A stretch of DNA of 64,000 nucleotides. Source: Hominiventricola aquisgranensis. GTDB taxonomy: Bacteria; Bacillota; Clostridia; Lachnospirales; Lachnospiraceae. Below, piece after piece: positions 26,275 through 35,057 of this stretch (position 1 is the stretch's first letter; each line of letters begins with the position of its first letter). The stretch covers positions 1-64,000 of the forward strand of contig NZ_JBBMFC010000015.1 in NCBI RefSeq assembly GCF_040096225.1. Reading direction: 5' to 3'. The notes below the pieces were generated by a model. The model ran no database searches. It was given only the letters and a program-made list of their open reading frames with translations, and had not been told where the DNA came from. The position numbers and the translations under genes were made by a program.

Positions 26275-26450
26275 AACTCACTTTCATGAGCATGGCTCGC
26301 TGCTGCGTTATTGGAATATTTTTCGTAGTGGCATGGGCGTCCGCCGTACAAACGGTAAACCCCGCCTTATTTTGACCTCCTTTGTGTTGGCGCTCTCATC
26401 CATATCCCCCTTTACTCTGAAATATGAGTTATAACTCACTTTGCGTGAGC
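26275..26450. promoter_or_regulatory. Paired operator-like repeats between the sigma gene and the XRE gene
   Basis: AACTCACTTTCATGAGC (26275-26291) and AACTCACTTTGCGTGAGC (26433-26450) share a 10-base core and TGAGC. TGAGTTATAACTCA (26425-26438) is a perfect 14-bp palindrome overlapping the second. They lie in the 366-base gap between the leftward sigma gene and the rightward XRE gene. Binding by the XRE protein is a reasonable inference. Confidence 0.55.
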
Positions 26451-26508
26451 TGTATGGTTATTTATATGAGTGGAAGCACACCCTACAATGATGTAGAGAT
26501 GATGTGTA

Positions 26509-26838
26509 GTGAACAATCCGCTGGATCTATTTGCATGGAAGGTGCGGTCAGAACGGAAGCGCCAGCATCTGACGCAGAAGCAGTTAGCTGAACGCCTCGG
26601 TATGAACCCCCGCACGATCATAGATTTGGAGACCTGCCAGAGTAATCCGAAATTTGAAACGGTGGTCCTTGTCGCCAAAGAACTGAATATCAGCGTGGAC
26701 GCCGCTATCTTCCCAGAAATGGTAAATCAGACAGTCTCGAAAACAGTCGTGGACTTCTTTGCCGGGAAAAGCGAAGCAGAGATCGAAAAATTTATCGCGC
26801 TCTGCAAACAGGCGGAAGCCTTCCAGAAAGACGAGTAA
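26509..26838 (+). CDS. XRE-family transcriptional regulator
   Basis: The 109-residue protein has an N-terminal helix-turn-helix: VRSERKRQHLTQKQLAERLG followed by MNPRTIIDLETC. A C-terminal helical part follows (AEIEKFIALCKQAEAF). It begins at a GTG with only a weak ribosome site. It is the likely repressor controlling the ICE switch from the divergent region to its left. A terminator overlaps its stop codon. Confidence 0.87.
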   Translation: MNNPLDLFAWKVRSERKRQHLTQKQLAERLGMNPRTIIDLETCQSNPKFETVVLVAKELNISVDAAIFPEMVNQTVSKTVVDFFAGKSEAEIEKFIALCKQAEAFQKDE

Positions 26839-26870
26839 CGCGGTCGGGTTCGATGTGCCCGGCCGCGTTA
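26836..26870. terminator. Bidirectional terminator between XRE and DtxR genes
   Basis: TAACGCGGTCGGG and CCCGGCCGCGTTA form a 13-bp stem with one G-T pair. The XRE stop codon is the first three bases of the stem. The two genes converge here. Confidence 0.8.
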
Positions 26871-26899
26871 CTGTTTCACCCGTTTGCTATGCGGGCAGT

Positions 26900-27271
26900 T
26901 TATTCTTCTTTTGTTTTGTAAGCATTTTTCAGATGCTCGAAGGACTCCTGGCTGATGACATGCTCCATCCGGCAGGCGTCCTTTTCCGCCGCTACAGGGT
27001 CTACGCCAGCCTCGATCAGCCGGTCGGTAAAGAAGCGGTGCTTTTCGTAGATTTGCTCCGCCACTTCCCGGCCCACGTCGGTCAGGTGCAGGAAATAGTC
27101 GCTGTCCATTGTCAGGAAGCCGCCGTCCCGCAAGGTAGCCACTGCATGGCACACGCTGGGCTTTGACACCTCCATGTGCCGGGCCACATCTACGGAGCGC
27201 ACCATACCGCGTTTCTTTTGGAGAACAAGGATGGTTTCCAGGTAGTTCTCCCCGGACGCATGAAGTTTCAT
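26900..27271 (-). CDS. DtxR/MntR-family metal-dependent repressor
   Basis: The 123-residue protein starts MKLHASGENYLETILVLQKK. It has a winged helix (SVDVARHMEVSKPSVCHAVATL) and the short dimerization domain with EKHRFFTDRLIEAGVDPVAAEKDACRMEHVIS. The His and Glu residues there match metal-binding positions of the MntR/IdeR family. There is no SH3-like third domain. It is the last gene of the transporter operon, with AAGGAGG directly after the stop of the preceding gene. It probably represses the operon when iron or manganese is sufficient; the metal is not determined. Confidence 0.92.
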   Translation of the reverse strand: MKLHASGENYLETILVLQKKRGMVRSVDVARHMEVSKPSVCHAVATLRDGGFLTMDSDYFLHLTDVGREVAEQIYEKHRFFTDRLIEAGVDPVAAEKDACRMEHVISQESFEHLKNAYKTKEE

Positions 27272-27282
27272 CTGAACCTCCT

Positions 27283-29019
27283 TTACTGAGCCAGCTTCCA
27301 GCCGATGGCCTCCTGTCTGGCCGATACAAAATCGGCATACAGGCCCTTTTGCTGGATCAGCTCCGCATGAGTGCCGCGCTGGACGATATGAGCGTTGTCC
27401 AGTACAAGGATCTGATCGGCGTTGCGGACGGTTTTCAGACGGTGGGCAATCATGATGATGGTCTTGTCATGGGTCAATGCCTCGATAGCCCGCTGCAATT
27501 CATCCTCATTCTCCGGGTCAACGCTGCTTGTTGCCTCGTCCAAAATGATGATAGGTGCGTCCTTCAGCATGGCGCGGGCGATGGAAATCCGCTGTTTCTC
27601 GCCGCCGGACAAAGTACCGCCTCCCTCGCCAATCACGGTGTCATAGCCATCCGGCAGGGCAGAAATAAAGTTATGGCAGCAAGCCTTTTTCGCCGCTTCA
27701 ACCACTTGTTCATGGGTGGCGTCCGGGCAGCCAAACTTGATATTGTTCTCAATCGTATCTGCAAAGAGGTATACGCTCTGGAACACCATCGAGATATTCT
27801 TCATCAGGCTGTCCAGCTTGAAATCTCGTACATCCGTACCGCCTATGGTAATCTTCCCGGCATTCACATCCCAAAAGCGGGCAATCAGATTGCACATAGT
27901 TGTTTTGCCAGCGCCAGAGGGGCCGACTATCGCCGTTGTTGTCTTTTCCGGGATGGTAAAGCTGACTTGATCCAGTATTTTGCGGTCTGCGTAAGAAAAA
28001 TCCACCTTGTCAAACACGATCTCACTGGACTCCGGCGTAATGTCAACGCCTTTTTCATCCATTACCGGCGTGTCATCAATGGAGTTTGCCGTATCCATCG
28101 AGGCCGCCAACATTTGCAGCAAAGAGGCCATATTCCCGGCGTTCTCCAAATCGTTGAACACCATGAAAGAAGCAATTACCAAAATCAGGCCATAGGCCAG
28201 CGGCAGGGAGCCGTCCAGCCAGGACCAAACCGAGGCCAAAAGCAGCAGGACGATGAACACCCGGACAACGGCCTGTTTGATGGCGTCATAGGGAACACTG
28301 GCCTTTGTCAGTTTCAGGTTGTCCCGGCAGCTCGCCTTAATTGCACTGCCAATAGACTGCGTGCTGTCCCGTTCCAGCCCAAATGCTTTAACAATCCCCA
28401 TGCCCTGAATGTACTCCAACACGGACTCTACAAGGGACTCCTGTGTGTGCTGGCGTACCCCGCTGAGCGCGGCAGATTTGCGAAGCGCCAGTTCCGCCGC
28501 CGCAAGGTAAATCAGGACACCAGCAACGGCCACGAGACCGATCCGCCAGTCAAATACCAACAGGACGATGACAAGGGCAACCGAGTTGAAAAAACCGCCC
28601 AGCACTGACACCAGGACACGGGCTGCTGAGTTCTCTACATCGCCCAAAGTTGTTGTGACAATGGCGGTAATGTTCCCGATACTATTCTTGTTGAAGTAGC
28701 CCATCGGGATGTAGCGCAGCCGATCTCCGATGTGGATACGCTTTTCCGCCACCATGCAATAGCCGGTTTCCGTTTGCTCCATCGTGGAGAAATAGGTCGT
28801 AATAATACGCCCAATGAGGGAAACGGCCATAATCCCCAGCGAAAGCCAGATAAACTTTCCGTCCCGGTTGTCAGATACCAGCGCGCCGATCACTACAAAG
28901 AGGGCGGCAAACTGCATGGCTGAAAACAGCCCGGACAGGAATGAGAATAACAGGGATTTTTTTAGAAGCCCCTTTTTGCTGCCTGCAAAAGCAAAGATTT
29001 TTTTCAATGTTCCATACAT
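27283..29019 (-). CDS. ABC half-transporter, type IV (exporter) fold, second of pair
   Basis: The 578-residue protein has six membrane segments followed by an ATPase domain. Walker A is GPSGAGKTT, the signature LSGGEKQRISIARAM, Walker B IILDEATSS and the switch His is in MIAHRLKTV. The start ATG at 29019 has AAGGGGGTG upstream and follows the partner gene by 14 bases. Siderophore importers such as YbtPQ and IrtAB use this same exporter fold. The ECF and DtxR neighbours make that role plausible here. A drug exporter is the main alternative. Confidence 0.9.
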   Translation of the reverse strand: MYGTLKKIFAFAGSKKGLLKKSLLFSFLSGLFSAMQFAALFVVIGALVSDNRDGKFIWLSLGIMAVSLIGRIITTYFSTMEQTETGYCMVAEKRIHIGDRLRYIPMGYFNKNSIGNITAIVTTTLGDVENSAARVLVSVLGGFFNSVALVIVLLVFDWRIGLVAVAGVLIYLAAAELALRKSAALSGVRQHTQESLVESVLEYIQGMGIVKAFGLERDSTQSIGSAIKASCRDNLKLTKASVPYDAIKQAVVRVFIVLLLLASVWSWLDGSLPLAYGLILVIASFMVFNDLENAGNMASLLQMLAASMDTANSIDDTPVMDEKGVDITPESSEIVFDKVDFSYADRKILDQVSFTIPEKTTTAIVGPSGAGKTTMCNLIARFWDVNAGKITIGGTDVRDFKLDSLMKNISMVFQSVYLFADTIENNIKFGCPDATHEQVVEAAKKACCHNFISALPDGYDTVIGEGGGTLSGGEKQRISIARAMLKDAPIIILDEATSSVDPENEDELQRAIEALTHDKTIIMIAHRLKTVRNADQILVLDNAHIVQRGTHAELIQQKGLYADFVSARQEAIGWKLAQ

Positions 29020-29033
29020 CTGACAACACCCCC

Positions 29034-30779
29034 TTACATCTGGTCTTTCGCGCCGATGTGCGCCTGCCACATATCCCGGTAGAGGGGGCAGGTTTCCAGC
29101 AGCTTCTCATGCGTACCCTGTGCGTGGATGTTTCCATCCTTCACCACAACGATGTTATCTGCGCCAACAATGGTAGACAGCCGGTGTGCGATCACAATCA
29201 GGGTCTTGCCGACAGTCAAAGTGGAAATGGCTTTCTGCACCAGCGCCTCATTCTCTGGGTCGATATAGGCAGTTGCCTCGTCCAAAATGACAACCGGCGC
29301 ATTTTTCAGCATGGCGCGGGCGATGGCAATCCGCTGGCGTTCACCGCCGGAAAGATGGGAACCGGCGCTGCCGACAACCGTATCATAGCCATTATCCAGC
29401 TTGCGGATAAAGGCGTCGCAGCCGCTTTGTTTGGCTGCCTGCTCCACCTCTGCGTCCGTGGCACTGGGTCTTCCCATGCGGATATTCTCCCGGATACTGC
29501 GGTTAAACAGGTAGTTGTCCTGAGATACATAGGAAATCTGGTCTGCAATTTCAGACAGCGGCATATCCTTCAGCTCATGGCCGCCGAGGGTAATGCTGCC
29601 GGATGTAACATCCCAATACCCGGCAATCAGCTTCGCCACCGTAGACTTGCCGGAGCCGGACGGCCCTACAAGAGCGGTCATGGTTCCGGGGTGGATGGCG
29701 AGATTCACATCATGCAAAACCTCTGTTGTCCCGTCATAGGAAAACGACACAGACCTAAGAGAAATGCCGGTATTTTCCAGCTTGATCGGTGTTTCTTTAT
29801 GGTTCAGTTCTTCGGCGTTCAGAAGCTGGCTGATTTCTTCCACATTTGTCCCCAGTACAGCCAAATCGTCCGTAAAGGTAAAGGCCGCAATAATCGGCCC
29901 AATCAGCCCCAGCGAGAAAATCACAATGGACAGGAAGGTGGAAAGCTCCAGACTGCCGGAGAGCCAGAATGCAAAACCGCAGGGCAGCACGCAAATCAGC
30001 ACTGAGGGCAGGATGGCGTTGTAGGCGCTCATGGTTTTCTGGTTTTCCCGCATCCAGTCCACATAGTAGTTGGCGTTATAATTCACCGCGTCAGAATATT
30101 TTTTGTAGGAACCGGCGGATTGGCTGAACGCCTTTACCACCTCAATCCCGCCGATGTATTCTACAATGGCGTTTGCCATCTGCTTTCCCGCTTTAACCGC
30201 GCCCTCCCATTTGACGGGATAATTCTTCATACCGGCGGACATGACAGCAAGGCCCACCACCAGCGTAACAAGGGACAGGAGCGCCATGCGCCAGTCCATA
30301 ACGAACAGATATACGACAATCACCAAAGGCACCAGCACATTTGCGGTCATTTCCGGGAGCAGGTGTGCGAAGGTCGATTCCATGCCTTCAACCCGGTCAA
30401 CAATCGTCGTTTTATACTGGCCGGACGGAGTATCTAAAATCGTCCCCATCGGGACGCGAGCCAGCTTTGCGGTGATATTCTCCCGCAGATCACGCAGCGT
30501 GTAATAGGTCGCTGTGTGGGAAATCGTTGTAGAAAGACAGGAAAATAGCACCTTCCCAAAGTAGCCGCACAGTGCAATAATACCAGCGGTCACATAGCGG
30601 GAAAAATTCTGTTCCCCAGACAACATCATTGTGACAATATGCGCCACGCAGAAATAGGGCACCATCTGGCAGGCCACGCCTAATACTGCAAGGATAATAC
30701 TGCCGATGAATTTCCCGTGATAGGGTTTGCCCCATCCCCATAAAGTTCCTATGGGTGAGTCTTTCTTTTCCTCCTTCAT
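29034..30779 (-). CDS. ABC half-transporter, type IV (exporter) fold, first of pair
   Basis: The 581-residue protein has an N-terminal six-helix domain and a C-terminal ATPase. Walker A is GPSGSGKST, the signature LSGGERQRIAIARAM, Walker B VILDEATAY and the switch His is in VIAHRLSTI. In Walker B the usual serine after EAT is followed by Tyr-Ile-Asp. It likely forms a heterodimer with the protein encoded downstream. It overlaps the ECF ATPase gene by four bases, so all are translated together. Confidence 0.9.
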   Translation of the reverse strand: MKEEKKDSPIGTLWGWGKPYHGKFIGSIILAVLGVACQMVPYFCVAHIVTMMLSGEQNFSRYVTAGIIALCGYFGKVLFSCLSTTISHTATYYTLRDLRENITAKLARVPMGTILDTPSGQYKTTIVDRVEGMESTFAHLLPEMTANVLVPLVIVVYLFVMDWRMALLSLVTLVVGLAVMSAGMKNYPVKWEGAVKAGKQMANAIVEYIGGIEVVKAFSQSAGSYKKYSDAVNYNANYYVDWMRENQKTMSAYNAILPSVLICVLPCGFAFWLSGSLELSTFLSIVIFSLGLIGPIIAAFTFTDDLAVLGTNVEEISQLLNAEELNHKETPIKLENTGISLRSVSFSYDGTTEVLHDVNLAIHPGTMTALVGPSGSGKSTVAKLIAGYWDVTSGSITLGGHELKDMPLSEIADQISYVSQDNYLFNRSIRENIRMGRPSATDAEVEQAAKQSGCDAFIRKLDNGYDTVVGSAGSHLSGGERQRIAIARAMLKNAPVVILDEATAYIDPENEALVQKAISTLTVGKTLIVIAHRLSTIVGADNIVVVKDGNIHAQGTHEKLLETCPLYRDMWQAHIGAKDQM

Positions 30780-32299
30780 TCTGTGGACACCTCCTTCTTC
30801 ATATCACTCAGAAAAAACTTTAGCAGGCGTTTTCGGCCATCGCTGTCCTCTATGGAATAACTTTCCTGAATTTGCCCGTTTTCTAAGTGAAGGACATAAT
30901 TGCAGCAGCGTAGAATAAATTCCGGGTCATGCGTTACCACAAGCGCAGTTCTTCCAGTATTCGCCACCTGATTAACAACATTGGCAACCTGCCTCATGTG
31001 AAACAGGTCAAGACCGCTGGTCGGTTCATCGAATAAAATCAGAGGGCGCTCCGAAGCAATCGCAGAGGCAACCGCCACGCGCTGCTTTTGGCCGCCGGAC
31101 AGTCCCATCGGGTGGCAGTCCTCATAAGGCAGCAGGTCCATCTCCTGCAAGATTTCTCTTGCCCTCTGCTTATCCTCAGTTCTCATACTGAGCAGAATTT
31201 CATCCAGAACACTTTCGGTAAAGAGCTGGTGGTTTACATCCTGCATGACCATATAACAGAGTTTCAATCGTTCTTTTCTGGAATAGTTCTTGCTCTGATC
31301 CTGCACCGTTCCTTTGAAGTGCTTTTCCAACCCACAGAGGCACCGGGCAAAGGTGGATTTTCCCGCACCATTATGTCCGATGATGGCCGTGGCGCTGCCG
31401 GATGGGAAAGAGGTTTCCGTTATATGCAAGGTTTCCGGCTCATGCTTATAGGCGAAGGACACATTCTTTATCGTCCAAACCGCCCCATTCATTCTCTGCG
31501 GCGTGCCTTCAACTTCTGAAAGCCCCGCAAGATCAAGAGGGCGCAATCCCATATCGTCGCGCTGTTTTGCCGACAGGCCGCAAAATTCCTCTGCTGTATA
31601 ATCACCGTCAATTTCTCCATCTTTCAGGTACAGGACACGGTCAAAGAGACCGGACAGATAATACAGCCGGTGTTCAGAGATGATGATGGTCTTTCCCTGC
31701 GATTTCAAAGTAAAGAGAAGCTGCCGGAAATCAGCGATAGCGTATGCGTCAAGGTTGGATGATGGCTCATCAAGCACATAAATATCCGGGTCAATCGCCG
31801 CTGCCGATCCGCAGGCGATTTTTTGCTTTTCGCCGCCGGACAAAGAAAAAATACTTCTATCAAGCAGCGGCTCCAACTTTAGCTGTGCAGCTACACGTTT
31901 TACACGGTCACGCACAAGATCTTCCGCTATGCCGTGATTCTCTGGGCCGAAAGCCAGTTCGCTGGTCGTGTCCACATTGAAAAACTGAGAACGCGGATTT
32001 TGAAATACAGAACCGACTTTCAGAGAAATATCAAACAGTGACAGGTCACGGGTATCCTTTCCATCCAGATAGACGGAGCCGGTATAAGTCCCCTCATGAT
32101 AATGGGGGATCAAGCCGTTAAACAACCGGGTCATGGTTGTTTTCCCACAGCCTGAAGTCCCGCAGAGCAGAACAAAAGAACCGTCCTCAATAGTGCAGGA
32201 AATATGTTTTAAAGCGCCACCGGCCTGCCTCTCACTGTCGGGAAGGGTGCTGGCAGGATAAGAAAAGGACACATCTTGACATTCAATCATTTTCTTCAC
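30776..32299 (-). CDS. ECF transporter ATPase with two fused ABC domains
   Basis: The 507-residue protein contains two complete ATPase domains, equivalent to EcfA1 and EcfA2 in one chain. The first has CGTSGCGKTT and LSGGEKQKIACGSAAA with VLDEPSSNLD. The second has GHNGAGKST and LSGGQKQRVAVASAIA with LFDEPTSGLD. It energizes the ECF module with the EcfT and S-component encoded just upstream. Overlaps of four bases on each side show tight coupling. Confidence 0.93.
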   Translation of the reverse strand: MKKMIECQDVSFSYPASTLPDSERQAGGALKHISCTIEDGSFVLLCGTSGCGKTTMTRLFNGLIPHYHEGTYTGSVYLDGKDTRDLSLFDISLKVGSVFQNPRSQFFNVDTTSELAFGPENHGIAEDLVRDRVKRVAAQLKLEPLLDRSIFSLSGGEKQKIACGSAAAIDPDIYVLDEPSSNLDAYAIADFRQLLFTLKSQGKTIIISEHRLYYLSGLFDRVLYLKDGEIDGDYTAEEFCGLSAKQRDDMGLRPLDLAGLSEVEGTPQRMNGAVWTIKNVSFAYKHEPETLHITETSFPSGSATAIIGHNGAGKSTFARCLCGLEKHFKGTVQDQSKNYSRKERLKLCYMVMQDVNHQLFTESVLDEILLSMRTEDKQRAREILQEMDLLPYEDCHPMGLSGGQKQRVAVASAIASERPLILFDEPTSGLDLFHMRQVANVVNQVANTGRTALVVTHDPEFILRCCNYVLHLENGQIQESYSIEDSDGRKRLLKFFLSDMKKEVSTE

Positions 32300-33033
32300 C
32301 CCCTTGCGGCAAGCACATAGATTTGCGCTGCAAATGCTCCCAGACAGATCAGCAGGAAAATAACATCCTGCACATGAAAACCCAGCTTACAGATATTCGT
32401 CCGTTTTACCGGGCCTCCCAATCCCCGCGTAAGGGCTGCCTGGGACAGTTCCTCTCCGATTTTGACGGAGCAGATCATCATGGGGACAATCCGATACTCT
32501 AAAATCGCACCGACTTTTCCACCACCAAAGCGGACGCCACGCATCCGCATGGCGTCCCCAATAGCGCTCCATTCTTCCGCAACCGTGGGAAAGAAGCGAA
32601 ACATCACAGACATAGGAATGGTGATCTGCTGCGGCAGGTGGAGCCGTTCCATCGCCGCAACAAATTCGCTGACCGTGGTTGTCGTTACCACGAAATATCC
32701 CATGACCACGCTGGGGGTGAACCGCAGAAGAATACCAACGACGGCCACCGCGATGTAGTTTGCCACGCCGGTCAGTCGGGACAGGCCGAACATTTCCAGA
32801 CACAGGCTGCCTCCGAAAATCAGGATATAGAGAAAAGCACCTTTCCATTTTCTGGCTGCTGACAAAAGTAACAGCGGGATCGCCGCCAACACGATGATGT
32901 AATACTGCATGACACCTTCATACGAACCGCCTAAAATAAAGACAGCTATGGTAATCAGTACCGCCAGTTTTGTCCGGGGGTCTAATAAAATTCCGCTATT
33001 GTTTTTTTGACTTGCAAGAAGTTCGCGGCTCAT
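32296..33033 (-). CDS. ECF transporter transmembrane component (EcfT/CbiQ family)
   Basis: The 245-residue integral membrane protein has about five hydrophobic segments. The EcfT coupling helices carry the A-R-G type motifs: MRMRGVRFGGG and LTRGLGGPVKRT (second motif ARG appears as TRG). These contact the ATPases. It begins at the last base of the S-component gene. Confidence 0.9.
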   Translation of the reverse strand: MSRELLASQKNNSGILLDPRTKLAVLITIAVFILGGSYEGVMQYYIIVLAAIPLLLLSAARKWKGAFLYILIFGGSLCLEMFGLSRLTGVANYIAVAVVGILLRFTPSVVMGYFVVTTTTVSEFVAAMERLHLPQQITIPMSVMFRFFPTVAEEWSAIGDAMRMRGVRFGGGKVGAILEYRIVPMMICSVKIGEELSQAALTRGLGGPVKRTNICKLGFHVQDVIFLLICLGAFAAQIYVLAARG

Positions 33034-33614
33034 TACACAATTCCCGCCCGCTCAAAGTGCTTTTTGAAAATCTTCCGTCCGATCAGGCCGCCGACAAGAC
33101 CACTGACGAAAGCAGCAATAAGCAGTATCGGCAAAATCCAGTCTGGCATATAAGTCATGAGCGTGTCGGCATATTCCTGACCGTAGCCGGGGAGCAGGTT
33201 CTGGTAGTAAGCATCACGCGTTACAACGATGGGAATAAACGCCCCGATGACCCACATGGAAAAAACGCCGTGGATCAGCACTTCACGCTTGGCGTTCTTG
33301 TAGTCACAGGCTTTCATCATAAAATCGGAAATCAGCCCGAAAATCAGCCCGGTAGGGATGCACCACCAGCCCATGCCGGTCAGCAACATAATGATACCGA
33401 GCAGCACCCCGCAGATGGTAAGCATACCGAATTTTTTGATTTTGGAGAAGAACAACATCATCGGAATACCGCCCACAAGCGGCACGATCACGCTGATAAG
33501 CGGAATGAAAATCGGGATAAAACCGATGGACGCCGCAGCGAAAATGACGATAAAATAAATCGCCGTGAAAATACCGATATTGATGAGATCCTTTCCTTGC
33601 AATTTGTTGTTCAT
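33033..33614 (-). CDS. MptD-family ECF S component
   Basis: The 193-residue protein is a six-segment membrane protein of the MptD/Trep_Strep family of substrate-binding ECF S components. KDLINIGIFTAIYFIVIFAA opens the first helix, and GMGWWCIPTGLIFGLISDF lies centrally. The ATG at 33614 is preceded by AGGAGG; an upstream in-frame ATG is less well placed. It is the first gene of the operon and sets the substrate. The substrate of this family is not established. Confidence 0.88.
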   Translation of the reverse strand: MNNKLQGKDLINIGIFTAIYFIVIFAAASIGFIPIFIPLISVIVPLVGGIPMMLFFSKIKKFGMLTICGVLLGIIMLLTGMGWWCIPTGLIFGLISDFMMKACDYKNAKREVLIHGVFSMWVIGAFIPIVVTRDAYYQNLLPGYGQEYADTLMTYMPDWILPILLIAAFVSGLVGGLIGRKIFKKHFERAGIV

Positions 33615-33691
33615 TGCGAAACCTCCTAACATGATTACTTTCGTCTTGATTAGTTCTTGCTAACCGACCCTAATGATAGCATAAATTCAGC

Positions 33692-33707
33692 TGTGCTTCT
33701 ATGCACA
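33692..33707. promoter_or_regulatory. Dyad TGTGC-N6-GCACA between S component and AraC genes
   Basis: TGTGC (33692-33696) and GCACA (33703-33707) flank TTCTAT. It lies about 80 bases before the S-component gene and 60 bases before the AraC promoter. It is a candidate site for the AraC or DtxR regulator; no binding data exist. Confidence 0.4.
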
Positions 33708-33763
33708 TATCGGTATTTTAAGCCCGTATAGCAAGGAGCTTTTTCGCTCTACCAGAATATCCA

Positions 33764-33792
33764 TTGACCAGGAGTTTTCTCGCAGGTATAAT
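33764..33792 (+). promoter_or_regulatory. Promoter of the AraC-family gene
   Basis: TTGACC (33764-33769), a 17-base spacer and TATAAT (33787-33792). Transcription should start near 33800, which argues against starts at 33810 or 33813 for the gene because no ribosome site would fit. Confidence 0.75.
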
Positions 33793-33830
33793 ACTATCAG
33801 CGATTTTGCGTGATGAAAGGGGCGAAGCAG

Positions 33831-34805
33831 TTGCGTAACATGATATACAACATTTTAGAAAACAGCGATGCTGTTTCTGGTGTGACCTTGAAAAACAGTC
33901 CAAATAGCAGCACATTGCTTTTGGATCGGGCAGATGGCAAGGGACGCATGACATTCCATACGCTCTTTCCGGGGCTGACTTTGGCTTTTATTTTTGTAAA
34001 CGCTCCCGTATGGCCGGAGTCGGATGAAAATTCAGATCTAAAGCCTTTGCTGATTAACTATTGCGTTTCGGGCAGAAGTGAATTGCTTCTGGATGACGGC
34101 TCCTACATTTACCTGAAGGAAAATGATTTTTGTGTCAGTGAACAGACCGCACAGAAAGAATATATCTTTCCCACACGGCAATATCAGGGCATAAAAATAT
34201 ACTTTGACCTGCCACTTCTTTTACAGTCCTGCGGTGAACTTTTGAAATCTTTTTCACTTGACCTCCCTACGCTGGAAGAAAATTATTGTGGCAATCATAA
34301 GACATATATCAACGAAGCGGATAGTGAACTGGAAAATATATTTCAAAACCTCTGGCGGCTTTCTGAAAGGCCTTCTATCTTCCATTTGCAAATCTATACG
34401 CTTGAACTTCTCCACCGGCTTCTCAACATGGAAATCCGGCCTCCGAAAACCTGCGGCTTCTACACGGAAACGCAGGTTGAAATTGCAAAAAGGGCAGCGC
34501 AAATCCTTTCCGATGATCTTCGCCAGCACATTCCTGTACGGCAGATTGCAGAACGCTTTTCGGTCAGTGAAACCAGCCTGAAAAACTATTTTCGAGGCGT
34601 ATATGGACAGAATATATCCACTTGGCTGCGGGAAATCCGTATGAACGAAGCCGCAAGACTTCTTTCGGACACAAAGCGTCCGATTGCCGAAATATCCGAA
34701 CAGGTCGGCTACTCTAATCAAGGGAAATTTGCCGCCGTGTTCAAAAAGCAGTTTGGTCTTTCTCCTCTGGAATACCGGCGGTCAAAGAATTTGGAAAACA
34801 TATAA
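33831..34805 (+). CDS. AraC-family transcriptional regulator
   Basis: The 324-residue protein has an N-terminal ligand-sensing half and a C-terminal double helix-turn-helix: RQIAERFSVSETSLKNYF and EISEQVGYSNQGKFAAVFKK with LSPLEYRR. The arrangement resembles PchR/YbtA-type activators that sense siderophores, but ligand binding is inferred. I chose the TTG at 33831, eight bases after AAAGGGG, in keeping with the promoter position. GTG at 33810 and ATG at 33813 are alternatives. It is divergent from the transporter operon. Confidence 0.9.
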   Translation: MRNMIYNILENSDAVSGVTLKNSPNSSTLLLDRADGKGRMTFHTLFPGLTLAFIFVNAPVWPESDENSDLKPLLINYCVSGRSELLLDDGSYIYLKENDFCVSEQTAQKEYIFPTRQYQGIKIYFDLPLLLQSCGELLKSFSLDLPTLEENYCGNHKTYINEADSELENIFQNLWRLSERPSIFHLQIYTLELLHRLLNMEIRPPKTCGFYTETQVEIAKRAAQILSDDLRQHIPVRQIAERFSVSETSLKNYFRGVYGQNISTWLREIRMNEAARLLSDTKRPIAEISEQVGYSNQGKFAAVFKKQFGLSPLEYRRSKNLENI

Positions 34806-34812
34806 ATGTAGA

Positions 34813-34855
34813 GGCGGTATTATCACCTGTTAAAGGCAACAATACCGTCTTTCTT
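34813..34855 (+). terminator. Terminator after the AraC gene
   Basis: GGCGGTATT (34813-34821) and AATACCGTC (34841-34849) form a 9-bp stem with one G-T pair, followed by TTTCTTTA. Confidence 0.7.
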
Positions 34856-34948
34856 TAGATTTTTTCAGTAAGTCAGCCAAAATCTCCGTTTCAAATTGTA
34901 GTATTAGTAGGGAGAGAATACGAGGGTAGGGTTACGGTAGCAAGCACA

Positions 34949-35030
34949 GCAAGCGAGTACCCGCTTGCGAATTTTGAGATTTTCAGGCCCCTTACCCGAA
35001 AATTCAAAATTGCTTGTTGGGATAGTCCCA
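34949..35030 (+). other. oriT: Candidate origin of transfer (oriT) of the ICE
   Basis: Two inverted repeats lie just upstream of mobC. GCAAGCG/CGCTTGC is at 34949-34968. A longer imperfect dyad pairs GCGAATTTTGAGATTTTC (34967-34984) with GAAAATTCAAAATTGC (34998-35013). They are followed by TTGTTGGGATAGTCCCAAAC. This layout, nested repeats before a MOBP mobC-relaxase pair, is that of Tn1549-like oriT regions. The nick site is not proven. Confidence 0.6.
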
Positions 35031-35057
35031 AACCCTTATAAAGAACGGAGGCGACGC

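Noticed and set aside
26143..26351. Small minus-strand open frames before the sigma gene
   Set aside because: Starts are not preceded by a well-spaced ribosome site, and the region carries operator-like repeats.
27163..28608. Plus-strand open frame of 481 codons opposite the ABC transporter
   Set aside because: The GC-rich minus-strand gene has full ABC motifs; the opposite frame has none.
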